Positions 54,118 to 64,000 of a DNA stretch of 64,000 nucleotides are shown here, piece by piece (within the stretch, counting starts at the first letter, position 1; each line of letters begins with the position of its first letter). The stretch is from Paramacrobiotus metropolitanus (Eukaryota > Tardigrada > Eutardigrada > Parachela > Macrobiotidae). The translations under genes and the position numbers were made by a program. Under the pieces are notes generated by a model that did no database searches, was not told where the DNA came from, and worked only from the letters and a program-made list of their open reading frames with translations. Location: assembly GCF_019649055.1 (NCBI RefSeq), contig NW_026570255.1, positions 62,001-126,000 on the forward strand, read 5' to 3'.

Positions 54118-54907
54118 TTAAATGCTCTTGCCGGCCGTCGGCTCGACGTTTTCCTTCTCATCGCTTCCCTCGTCAGAGAAGTCGATGATATCCGCTCTAA
54201 ACCCGCGATACATGGGCTCCTCTTGCTTCCAGGTCGGAGCAACGCCGTGCAGGATACCGTGGCGACGAATGGGCTGGACCAGACGCATATCCTCTGGAAT
54301 CGGATAGGTGCGTCCTTGCTTCGCTGCCTCCATCACCAGCGACCATACATCGAGCAGATTTTGCGCGATCTGCGGCTGTTAAAAAACAGTGTAACGTTAG
54401 CGAAGTGCCACAGAACACTAGTTGTAATTTACCAATAAATGAAACACGTCGTCGCCGAGACCGCGTCGCCGTTCTGGGTTGTGTGAAAACAACCAGTCCT
54501 CGCCCGAAATAACCCGATTGAAAAAGGCCGCAAAGTGCAGCACCTGTGAAAAATATTACTTGATATAATTATCCTAGAAAATTACAAAAATCACTTAATA
54601 CTAAAAACAATAAACACTACAAATAAATAGTGATGAATACTAAATAACTAAATTTCCAAAATTACTAAATATATTTTTTATAATTAATAATATTTCTTCT
54701 TACTTCGCATCCCTTGGCGTCGTGAATGGCCGGCGGCAAGTTGACGATCTTCGGGATCGCGGTGTCGTCCACAGCTGCATCGCTCCGTGGACGCTTCGTG
54801 TTGCGTGAAACACCGTTCTGAGCGCCCCTACCACATGCAGCATTGCCACCATCATCAACCACCGCACTTCCAGAACCGCCGGGGCCGCGGCGATGGCCCC
54901 AACCCGG
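54118..54907 (-). CDS. unknown protein, at least three 3' exons
   Basis: Exons 54704-54907, 54433-54543 and 54118-54375 all join in phase 0 with good GT-AG sites (GTAAGA, GTAAAT donors; TTTTTCACAG, TTTTTTAACAG acceptors). The first is Gly-rich then basic (RNTKRPRSD, a likely nuclear signal) and reads on to IPKIVNLPPAIHDAKG. The second reads VLHFAAFFNRVISGEDWLF. The third reads IAQNLLDVWSLVMEAAKQGR and YPIPEDMRLVQPIRRHG, ending in an acidic tail (DFSDEGSDEKENVE). The gene continues upstream, where minus-strand frames at 54944-55434 are acidic and Ala/Gly/Val-rich but not joined with certainty. I do not recognise the family; a nuclear protein is likely from composition alone. Confidence 0.6.
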
Positions 54908-55440
54908 CTGAATTTTCCAGCAGCTTCCAAAAAGCGCGTTGTCTCAGCGGCCGTCTCCTTGCAGTCCACCAACGGCAGCTGCCTCGCCTCCCGCACCGCC
55001 GGCAGCTGCAACGCCTCCCGGACCGCCGTTCACTGCGGCCGCTGCAACGCCACCCGGAACGCCGTCCACCACGACCGCTCCCAGCGCACCACCGCTAGCA
55101 GCCGGCAGACCATCATGCACCTCCACGGCCACCACCTCCTCGCTCTCATCCTCATCCACGACTACCTCGTCGATCTCCACGAAGGCATTGCCCTCGTCCA
55201 TTTCCACGACCGCTCCGTGCACCGCAGCACTGACGGCCTCATATCCACCGCAACAATGATAGCGTCGTCCACCGCAGCCACGAATGCCTCTTCAACCATG
55301 GCTTCAGCGTCCACGGCCAGCATCACATCCTCCGCGACCGGCGCCACCTTACCCACAGCGACAACGCCCGCACCGGCGGCAACTGCGACGCCTTCCGCAT
55401 CGACAGCAGCCGGATCAATTCTCGCGATCAGCAACCGCTA
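54908..55440. other. GC-rich low-complexity region, open on both strands
   Basis: Minus-strand frames encode acidic, Val/Ala/Gly-rich sequence (DEVVVDEDESEEVVAVEV), plausible upstream exons of the unknown gene, with a frame change near 55240. The plus strand is also open (Ala/Ser/Thr-rich, 54893-55441), which I take as the shadow of the biased composition. Confidence 0.4.
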
Positions 55441-55933
55441 GATCCACTTTTTGGTAAAAGCCGCAACACCCTCATTCCCGGCATCCATACCGCAGTCGTC
55501 AATAACAGCAAAATCCGGGCCGTTGGCATGGGAAACACCGCCGGCATCCGCGGCCCCGACAATGGCCACTTAACCGCTGGCCTCGAAAATGACCACCACG
55601 GGGCCACCGGCTACCCCAACATCTCCATCGGTGCGTATCTGCGACATCAATGTCGAAGTCAAACCGTCTTAGATAAACGGCCGATTAACCTGTACTCATC
55701 CCTGCCGTTAATATGCTCTGCACAACATTTTTCTGCGATGCGCCTCAAATACGTTTTTGCGACAAGAGAACGATTGCAGAAACGCTACACAACAACAGCA
55801 AACAAGTAAAATGCAATGGGGGTAGTTTTACTACATAAAAATACTGGCATCCACGGATGCCGGGCGTGCAGCACATCATGATCTATACAAACAGACAAAC
55901 AGGCTAAAGCCCATCCTCCCAACCCCCCAAACG
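55441..55933. other. no gene confirmed
   Basis: Open frames exist on both strands but show no motif. Minus-strand sequence near 55450-55560 (FAVIDDCGMDAGNEG) might belong to the unknown gene but is ended by a stop. Confidence 0.4.
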
Positions 55934-56822
55934 CTAGCTATGCTTTGCCGACCCCACAGCTGATTGCATGGCTTCGCAAAATTTTCGGCGTAGGTCCTCG
56001 ATGCGAGATATGTATTCCTGGAAACAGTCGCTCCGCCAGTTGCCTTGCGCTTAGATGAAGTCTTCGCCAAGTTCAGATGCGGAAGCAAACGTGGTTACTC
56101 CCGGTCGTAGAGAATGCGTCGACCATTTAAGTGGTTCATAGCCGTTGTGTTCCATCATTCTTTTTAATGATTGGTTGAAAACTGCAGCTGTTAGCGGTTT
56201 TACGGTGTTAGCGGTTCGATAGCAAAATAGCGGGTCCGACAGTGATGGTTTGCTTTTATGCAGCATGGCTGAGATTGCTTGGACAGGGCAGAAAATTGCC
56301 CCTCAGTCTGTGGTATTGTGATTTTGATTGTCGCAGCTTGAAAGCGATTATTTTTAGCACTGATACTGAGAGGATAGCAAGATTGTTTTGCAGGGACAAA
56401 TCTTTTACTTGTTGACTCGTCTTTCTGTTGTTAGCAGGGAACATGTTTGCACTACGCAGTTCAGCATAAAATCCCGTTAGACAAGCGGCCCAAAAAGCCT
56501 TGCGGAATGATTTGTTTATAAGTAGCCGGGAGCGGTGTATAATAGCTAAGATATCGAGTGTGATCGCTTCTCGTTTGTTCGCCCGTTCGAGGCGGGATCG
56601 CTGAACAACCGCTAGCGCCTGTTTAATGACGAAGTGCTGTAGGTTCGGGGCATCAACGTTATTATAATTATGAAGGGCAGCAATACTAGCGGCATAATTT
56701 AAAATTGTCTTCATTTCTTCTAGCCTGCGAGCTAAATGGGCAATGAACAAAGCCACTGTTGTCTCGGAAGCGGTAACATCTTGCAGTCTGTAGCGAGAGC
56801 AGAAGCTGCGGTACTGTTTCCA
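55934..56822 (-). pseudogene. tyrosine recombinase of a Crypton/DIRS-like element
   Basis: Minus-strand coding starts WKQYRSFCSRYRLQDVTA, a core-binding domain, then WAACLTGFYAELRSANMFP with the first catalytic arginine. Further on come DPLFCYRTANTVKPLTAAVF, the H-x-x-R box HSLRPGVTTFASASELG, and GNWRSDCFQEYIS with the catalytic tyrosine. So R, HxxR, W and Y of the tyrosine-recombinase fold are all present. A 1-nt shift near 56290 (around CPVQAISAML) and a TAA at 56051-56053, just before GNW, break it. A TAG precedes the first tryptophan. It probably belonged to a Crypton or DIRS-type transposon; no reverse transcriptase is adjacent, which favours Crypton. Confidence 0.72.
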
Positions 56823-56975
56823 CTAGTTCACTCGCGTTCGCCGGGATGAACTGGCATACGAGTTTATCCTAAGCTGGTTGAGCTCGTTGATCGATTTTCC
56901 TGTATTTAAAAATTAGCTTTACGCGTCTCATTTCGAAGTCTTCAGTTACTGTAACCCGGGAACCGGGTAGCACAA

Positions 56976-57822
56976 CGACGAAGAGACCATTGGCTAAAGA
57001 TGGTCTCTTCGTCGATCTCCTCTGTCCCCACCGGCGACGCGAATACGCGCCATTGGGCAGCGTCTTTTTTAAGAGCAAAATGAATGACAACGATCTCTAC
57101 CATTTCCGTGCTCAGCCGCAGTCCGTCGTTCCGGTGGAGGTTTTGCTGCCGCAGACAGCATCGGGTCCGTGGATTTGTAAAAATGGCGAAATGTGCCTAC
57201 CCCCGGGAAACCTACACCGGGGCCGTTGTTCATTGGCAGACTCCGGAAACGGGAGTGCATTAGACCGACTTCGTCACCGATAGGCGCGTTCGACCTCGTT
57301 TGGATTAAATTGGATGTACCCACTTGGCTAAATGAGACAGGACGTTTTAAAGCGCTGACGGAAATAGATTCGAGTCGACTTGGACGTCGGGCCGCTGATG
57401 ACACCCTTTACTCCGCAAATTGCGTCCGTCCAGGCGCTTTTTCCATGCACGGTGTGCAGCGGACCAAGAATTTCGCTTACTCTTTGTTGATAAAGCTGAA
57501 GCGGTCATTACAGCACGTGAATGACAGCTAGCTTCGGCACCGGGGGATATTTGTGGTGCAGTTTATGGACGGCGAGCTGAGATACATTTATCGGGTACGA
57601 TATGTTAAAAAATATCGTTTGCGGTTTGCCCAAAGTTTGTTTTATTTCAAGGACGTTTTGTCGTAACAAAAATTTGCTGAGTCGAGACAAGAACGTTCTT
57701 TATTTGGACTTTGTTATAGTAATAACGTGATGAGCGATTTGCAGAAAACATGCGACGATAACTGGATCCATGAGGACTTACTTAGGAAGGTGAAAGATAA
57801 CCATAACGGGGAGCATGCTTGA
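56976..57822 (+). pseudogene. F-box family gene, 5'-truncated and degraded
   Basis: Starts inside the first barrel-like unit (KDGLFVDLLCPHRRREYAPL). It runs through the second (VEVLLPQTASGPWICKNGE) and the KH0-like end (VVQFMDGELRYIYR), then an intron nearly identical to that of the 37420-39729 gene (GTACGATATGTTAAAAAATA) and 60 bp of exon 2, ending in TGA. Several frameshifts and stops lie within. The 5' junction is a fold-back: CGACGAAGAGACCAT (56976-56990) is the exact inverse of 57000-57014. The F-box and the rest are missing. Confidence 0.78.
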
Positions 57823-58946
57823 CCGGCTGGTTGAGCAGAGCCGTGACCTTAAAGTATTTTGCTCTGCCCTAAAATATGCAACAAAGGGAATGGGTCGTGT
57901 GTGCCGTAATGTTATCAGATAGGAACGAGAGTTCTTTGGTTCGCTCTTTTGTCTTTCCAGACAGCTCTTGACAAAGTAATGTATTTGAAATTTTGTGCGT
58001 TGCTACTACTAAAATTTTGTGATTCGGAGTGCGTTGCTACTAATACTCGTAGTCGGTCGTAGGTAGGTGAATCCATTATACCGTTCAACGCGCAAGTTCG
58101 TCGGCGTAAGTGTCTGAATACATGAAGACATCCGTATACGCTATATACGTTTGCCTGCCACCTCAATCAATGCGTCTGCGATTTATTTCTGCGTCTTCCG
58201 TGGGAACCCCCCGTGCGTCTAAACGGGCGGATTCTTATTTCGCCCAGAATTCTTTAACTAGTTGTTGCTCGCAGTCTCGTACAAGCGGTTTTGACGCTAA
58301 TGATGCATGCAAACCATTTCGCTATAGTATATCACAAAGCAATACAGATAACTGAGATAAGTGCTTGAGAGCGAACGAAAACGAAACTTTTCGCCAATCT
58401 ATTCTATTTGGTGCATTGCCTGGCTCCCACAAACCCCTTAACAACCGGGATTCGCTTCTCTTCATTTTTCAGTGCATGACAATTTGCGAGCAGATGGTTT
58501 CGTAATTAAATTTGTTGCTTTTCGCTTCTGATGTTTCGGTTCGCTAAGCAGATAAATGATTAGCAATGCAAGACCAGTAATCTTGTGCTTGCTTTATATT
58601 TTGAGATCGAAACATGCAAGGCCAAATCATCAATACTAATTTTTATTGTACAACTTCTGATAATACTTCAATTATGCGCTGGCAAATCATGGAAAACAAT
58701 TTATAAGCAAGCCATGGTGTAGACACGGGCAGTGCCGTGACAAGGCAGAATACCGTAGACAAGAGTAAAAAGAAAATAGAAAGAAAACGCTTGGACCAAT
58801 AGTGAATATCTCCAAAAGCTGACGGCAAAACCCAAAATAACATGACAACACATGACGAAGCTGTCGCCAGCCTGTCAAAACAAACATCTCCGAGATCTCC
58901 TTGACGTCTTATGTTGACCTTTGTAGTTAACTATACAGCGGGAACC
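57823..58946. other. no gene seen
   Basis: AT-rich, with short open frames only and no motif. Confidence 0.5.
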
Positions 58947-61003
58947 CTATCGCATCCCGTTCATCGCCAGCCTGTAGAGGAAGTGCAGTGCCAACAAGGA
59001 TAGTTTTTCCAGCCGAACATTCTTTACACTGTCCACACAAAACGTCTTCCCGCGGTAGCGCTGCGACGGACGCGTATCAACCGACTGTGTCGTACACAGC
59101 ACCTACCACGGAACCAACGATTATCGATACGGTTCGTTGGTCGCTAAATTGGTCGGCCGATCGGACTTACCTGACATATAACGCTGACAATTTCCAGGCG
59201 GTCCTGGGTGAACAGCTCGGCCAGACGGCGCCACTGCTCCTTTGTAAATGAAGGCAGTCCGGCCTCCAGTGCAGCCAGCACCGCGAAGCCGACATCGCCG
59301 TCCCCCGCAAAACGCTGCGTAACAGGGATCGGTACGGACAGCAAAAGGTCCCGCCACTTATCCATGGATGCTACGTTGCACTCCACCGTGATAGTGCACC
59401 GCGTTTACTGGATACTTTTGCATGGGAGATTGCTGCAGGCGTTGATGGAATCTCCCAGACAGAGGCGGGAGTCGCGAGACGGTTCACGCAGCCGATGGAA
59501 ATTACTAGCGGATGGCTCCGTATCGGACGCCAGGATGTCGTGGCGGGATCCCATCATCAGGCAGAGTTCCACTCCGTACAGATGAATCGTTCTCAAGCGG
59601 ATCCCGGCAATTCGTTGTGCAGCGAAGTGAACCATGTCCAACACTTTCAGGATGTGGTTATCCTCGAGGGCTTGAGGTCTTAAAATATTTCGCTGCGTGG
59701 ACGATGAAAGGCGTTTGAGGACCTGAACAAGCAGGAAATAGAATAGCCGAGAATGTGTATTGACGTCCGTGGTAACGAGAACGAGGTTTGCTGTTAAAAC
59801 TGGCAGTTCCAGAATAGTGTTCCAGGTTGCGCAAACAATGCGCAGCTTCATCTGCGTTACCGAATCCAGAAACGAGAAGACTTCCGTGGATAACTCGATC
59901 GGCAGCGCAAGGACCTCACCCTCTCCTGTAGTCCCGATATTCGACGGTGGAAATGGTATCCAGGAAATGTACTGGACTAAACGGTTATGGAAACTGTGGA
60001 GTTCCACCTGCCAGTGGTGAAATACTACCGTAAGAGGCCTAGACTCCAACTCTGACTCTGACTCTGATTCTGACCACTCAAACTCTGACTACTCAAAGTC
60101 TGACTCTGACTGCTCAAAGTCTGACTCTGACTCTGAAGGTTTCTTAGGTTTCTTAGGTTTCTTAGGTCTGTTAAGTTATTCTTAGGTTATTCAGTCAGAG
60201 TCAGAGTTTGGACAGTCAGAGTCAGACTTTGAGCAGTCCGAGTCAGAGTTTGAGCGGTCAGAGTCTGAGTCAGAGCTTGAGCGCGGGCCACTGTAAGATG
60301 CGTGCTAGGAGTATTTGGCTAAACCAGGTATTAGTTTACTTACAATTTCGCTTGCATTTCTGGGTTTCTTGTCGCTGTCGGGTCGGAGAATATACAGCAC
60401 ACAGCCATCCACAACGGCCACGCCGACAGCTCTCGCAGCGGCGCACTCTGCGTTTATCTTGTGCTGCTCGAGAGCGGCGGCCACCGCCACCGGGGAACTG
60501 TAATTCGCCAACGGCAAGCAGAGCTTGGCAAAAGTGCCCTTAGTTACGCGTTCCGGCAGTTTCCCGTACTCATCTTCCGCCGCGCCGGTTGTCCACCAGT
60601 TAGCCGGCAGTCTCCAGCGGATTCGCGACAGTGGAACGACATCCGCGTGCTCCACGGTGTGACGCCAGCGGACCACCACCTCGCTGTACCATGAGTGATG
60701 CATGCTGCGTACCAGACTGAAGATCTCGCCGGGGAACCACGACCACGGCTCAGATGCGCTCTCCCGCACCAGAATCTCCACCGGCAGCAGCTGTCCAAAA
60801 CGGCGGTAGGCTGCGTCCAGCTTGTCCGCGTCCAGGCAGCGGCTGCGACTGCTTAAGAATACCCGGTCGAACGGGACCAGTTCGCGCCGTCGGATGGGAG
60901 ACAGAAAGTCGATGAAGAGCCCGACGTCGGCCACGTCCACCACGCGTCCGAAACGGAGTCTCGCGTCGTCTCCAAGCACGTCCACGCTATTCCAGTGATG
61001 CAT
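58947..61003 (-). pseudogene. F-box family gene, single nonsense codon
   Basis: Exons 60344-61003, 59171-60007 and 58947-59102 join in phase 0 (introns 336 and 68 bp) to 551 codons. Exon 1 is complete (NSVDVLGDDARLRFGRVVDV, LFIDFLSPIRRRELVPFDRV, VEILVRESASEPWSWFPGE, HADVVPLSRIRW, KH0-like VAVVDGCVLYIL). Exon 2 has the F-box (ALPIELSTEVFSFLDSVTQM, LRIVCATWN) and LRR-like part. Exon 3 has a diverged C-terminal box (QSVDTRPSQRYRGKTF) and the same 52-codon length as in the 40933 copy. The only lesion is TAA at 59405-59407, where the related fragment at 21.9 kb has a leucine codon (HLTRYTITLE): a single T-to-A change would explain it. Intron 1 holds a fold-back element. Confidence 0.83.
60036..60292. 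mobile_element. fold-back hexamer element, copy 3 (in intron)
   Basis: Arms of ACTCTG hexamers around TTTCTTAGG units, close to copy 1. Starts GGCCTAGACTCC, ends GAGCGCGGGCCACT. Flanked by perfect 6-bp duplications GTAAGA (60030-60035 and 60293-60298). It sits within intron 1 of the F-box family gene. Confidence 0.85.
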
Positions 61004-61937
61004 CGCGTTGGCAATTCTGGAAATCCGGGATTATGATGATGAAGTCTGAAAATCAGTATGTAATGGCTTGTTCAAAACACCCTGATACAACTAAAGAAAG
61101 ACCTGGAAATAGTTTCCAGGCGACGTTCGACACTAGTCAATTGCGGAGATAACTTATCGCGAAGTCTCGTCTGTGGCACTGATTAACGGTCAGCTTATTA
61201 CTCTACTTCAAGTTAGTTCTTGCAGCCAATATTGAGGAAAGATAGCCGTTTTTCGCATGGGAAAAAGGATGTGACTTTTTGTTTTGCAGAAGATGTTGGT
61301 GTTTAACCAAGCTGAAGCGTGAATTTTAAACTGTCAAGTCAACCGCGATCGAAAAATAAATGATGCCCGGCAGTGGACGACAATTGGTTGACTCTTAAAC
61401 CGAGGCTTTGACGGTACAGTCTGTACTGGCAACGGGCTTCAACCGAGTGGGCGGCAATCTAGTACGTCATAGTTATCTAAATTAACTTGATACGATGTAT
61501 CTGCACTGCTGAATGCGGATTGTCCAACAGCGTACGTACAATCTGCATCCGTTAATACTATAATTCGTACGAATACTAAATACACGTGCGACTCGTTCTG
61601 GCCTGGAACTCTCCTTCATTTTTGGCTCGATTCCTGTACCTGTATTGGGCTGTATGTCTCCATCTTATCGTTATTAACAGCAGTCAGCAACCGCAGATTT
61701 TGGATCTTCGCTGCTATTCTTCTCCTGTCCAAATACCGATCTGCATGGCTGCTGATTATAGTCTTACACTAAATTGTGTATTCGATTTTGATCTCAATCA
61801 GTAACGTCTTTATCAGTGGAGGTTCGAAATGGTAATTATTATGATGCTTTAGAACTTCTCGCACTGCACTGTACTCCGTGGTCTGCTGTGCTTTTTATTT
61901 GGCGGCTAAAACTTCTTTTCCATTCCCACCCAACTAA
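61004..61937. other. divergent intergenic region, no gene seen
   Basis: Lies between the starts of two head-to-head F-box family copies, so it should hold both promoters. No motif can be assigned. Confidence 0.5.
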
Positions 61938-63756
61938 ATGGACCGGGATAACGCCATGGACGTTCTGGGCAGCGATCAGCGAATGCGTTACGGGCTCGTC
62001 GTGGATGTGGCTAAAGATGGTCTGTTCGTCGATCTGCGCTGTGCCCACCGGCGACGCGAATACGCGCCGTTCGGCCGCATCTTTTTCAAGCGCAGAATGG
62101 ATGACGACGATCTCTGCCGTTTTCGTGCTCAACAACAGTCCGTCGTTCAGGTAGAGATCCTGGTGCTTGAGACAGCATCGGGTCCGTGGATCTGGCAAAA
62201 CGGTGAAATGAGCCTTCTACCGCGAACCTTGTACGGCAGGGCCGTTGTTCATTGGCAAAGTCCGGACACGGGAATGCCATGCACCGACTTCGTTTCCGTC
62301 GAACGCGTTCGTCCTCGCTTGGATGTATCAACGGAAAGAAACTTGCGGCGCCGTGCCGCTTTTGGCGACCCCTTACTCGGCGATTGCGTCCGTCCAGGCG
62401 ACTTTATGATGGGCAGTGCGCAATTGAGCCGGAAAGTTCGCTCGCTGTCCGCTGAGAAAATCGAAGTGCTCATTAAGCGAGTTAAGGACAGACAGCTTCG
62501 GTCCCAGCGAGCATTTGTGGTGGACGTCGAGGACGGCAAGCTCCAATACATTTACCGGGTACGTTGTGTTGGAAAGTATCGATTGCGCAAACACGTTTCG
62601 ACAGCATCAAAGGTGTCGTTAAATCGATGCGAGAGTTTTGCTCATATCGAATTTGTTACAGTAATTATGTTTTTTACGGTTTACAGAACAACCACAATGG
62701 GAACAGCATCAAACAGGTCTTGCTTAGAACGGTGAAGGATTACCATACCGATAAGCCGGAGGAGGATCCTAACGTTGACCACAGCGCGCTTGTGGCGCTG
62801 CCGTCGATAGTATGGCAAGAGATCTTCTCCCATTTGGACACCGTGCATCAGACGAAGCTACGCGCGGTGTGCGCAAGATGGAACCGCATCCTGGATACGC
62901 CAGCACTGCATTCCACGATTGCTATCCACAACGGTGTTCGGCATTTTCTTAACCTGTCCTGTGTCTACCAATGCTTCCGCCCCAGTACACAGCGCTTGGC
63001 CATCAGCTTCGACATCGCTTTGTGGTGGGTTACCAACGACGCGCTGTCTGTGAGCGAATTGTTGCAGTATCTGGCCGCTCGTCAACCCGCGATCCGACTG
63101 CGCACCATCCATCTGCACGGCGTCCTAGTTTACTCGGCGATTAGCTGCAGATCCGACGAACCTCTCGGTGCCGAGTGCGCCCTGCATCCTTCTCCCTTCG
63201 CGTCCACGCACGATGCGGATTTCAGTTATGGTTGGCTGCAGGATTTCCATGACGTATGCCGCCGTTTTCCGTGCGATGTGGTCCTTATAACAAATGGCGT
63301 CTTCCATTTGGTCGCCTCGTTTGATGCCGGATTGACTTGTCAGACGAGGATCCGTATCCGCAGCGCCCGCTTAGTGCGGCGTGGTGACGACTTCGCTAAC
63401 CCTTTGTGGGATGCGCTGGAGGCGGCGCTGCCCGAGCCGTGTGTGGCGAACCTGCACGAACTACTGCAGCAGTTGAAGATGGGCGGGTATCCCAATGAGA
63501 AAGTGCTGCGGAAACTCTTCTGCACGGTATGAAAGACGGTCAGGCTGTGATAATGCTTCTTTTGCGACTTCGAAAAATCTTTCACGGGGATTCCATTTTG
63601 CAGACACTGTGTGGGGTGCAGTCGGCTGATCCGCGGCCCACGGCTCATTACCGCGACAAGAAGTGGTGCGTGGACGGGCTGGAAGGACTGCGGTTGGATA
63701 AGTTGTCGCGTCTCACCCGACACTTTCTTGTTGAAGTGCTGAAGAGGTCCGCTTGA
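61938..63756 (+). CDS. FMRP-like/F-box family protein, three exons, intact
   Basis: Exons 61938-62558, 62687-63526 and 63604-63756 join in phase 0 (introns 128 and 77 bp) to 537 residues; the best reference copy in the window. Residues ~5-50 are the first Agenet/Tudor-like unit (MDVLGSDQRMRYGLVVDV, GLFVDLRC...RREYAPFGRIF). Residues ~68-126 are the second (VEILVLETASGPWIWQNGE ... CTDFVSVERVRP). Residues ~150-207 are the KH0-like segment (VRPGDFMMGSAQL, AEKIEVLIKRV, FVVDVEDGKLQYIYR). The F-box is at ~244-282 (ALPSIVWQEIFSHLDT, LRAVCARWNRI), an LRR-like part follows (PAIRLRTIHLHG), and exon 3 is the C-terminal box (QSADPRPTAHYRDKKWCVDG). The intron after residue 207 separates the FMRP-like module cleanly from the F-box part. 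Predicted role: SCF ubiquitin-ligase adaptor whose front end binds a methylated protein or RNP; the latter is inference. Confidence 0.87.
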
Positions 63757-64000
63757 ACCATCCGATAAGAAAGAGGCCTGTGCGATTCTCCTCCTTTTTA
63801 TCGGTACTGAGCATGTGTCGTTTTATATCAGACTATTTCAGACAGGAAGTAGCGCACGTGAATTTGCTCTTTCATTTCATTTGAACACTGTATTTATTCT
63901 ATATTTATGTTATTCGTTTCGGTTGATCAAATGCTATGAAGCACATAGTCATTGGGGTTAGGCCACAGCATAATTAAATTTTACAAGCCGGCCACGTTAG
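63757..64000. other. 3' flank, no gene seen
   Basis: AT-rich sequence downstream of the intact F-box gene, to the window edge. Confidence 0.4.

Noticed and set aside
54893-55441. 182-codon Ala/Ser/Thr-rich plus-strand frame
   Set aside because: It has no splice context or domain, and low-complexity GC-rich DNA opens several frames on both strands; the minus strand has the better exon evidence next door.

Overview
The window reads as animal nuclear DNA. Genes have short spliced introns (about 50-150 bp, GT-AG), there are many non-LTR retrotransposons and small inverted-repeat elements, and the genes belong to metazoan-type families (F-box, BTB, astacin). A tardigrade or similar small invertebrate with expanded F-box/BTB families is my best guess; this rests on family flavour only.

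The main content is one locally amplified gene family: at least twelve copies on both strands plus several fragments. The typical product is 530-560 residues. An N-terminal module looks like two Agenet/Tudor-type barrels followed by a KH0-like segment, the order found at the N-terminus of FMRP/FXR proteins. An F-box, an LRR-like middle and a conserved C-terminal box (core DPRPSxHYRGKKW) follow. Open copies are at 5580-7238 (-), 12502-14308 (-) and 61938-63756 (+), with a divergent open copy at 16604-19242 (-) and a partial one at 2-568 (+). Others carry one or two clean lesions: nonsense codons at 27509-31827 (-) and 58947-61003 (-), a 1-nt frameshift at 40933-42808 (+), a transposon in an exon at 37420-39729 (-), and a truncation next to a LINE at 46952-48115 (-). 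Copies near 32.6-33.7 kb, 57.0-57.8 kb, 2.3 kb and 21.6-21.9 kb are degraded. If the reading is right, these are cullin-RING ligase substrate adaptors with an FMRP-like front end, caught in active birth and death.

Other host genes: a two-exon secreted glycine-rich peptide (8657-8958, -), a MATH-like/BTB protein (10432-11822, +), a six-exon astacin homologue that has lost its catalytic zinc site (43850-45984, +), and a gene of unknown function with at least three exons (54118-54907, -). Two decayed tyrosine-kinase C-lobe fragments lie near 1.2 kb and 15.8 kb.

Mobile DNA: a LINE with one premature stop (22523-25594, +); two fossils of a different reverse-transcriptase element with a nuclease-like C-terminal tail (25683-27060 and 43291-43570, -); a second LINE (about 48.2-52.8 kb, +) followed at once by an intact open frame with the layout of a membrane fusion/envelope glycoprotein; a broken tyrosine recombinase (55934-56822, -); three fold-back elements made of hexamer repeats with 6-bp target duplications; a 2-kb long-TIR element that duplicated a splice acceptor; a 400-bp TA-flanked MITE inside an exon; a 725-bp TAA-flanked element; and a pair of ~136-bp MITEs in an intron.
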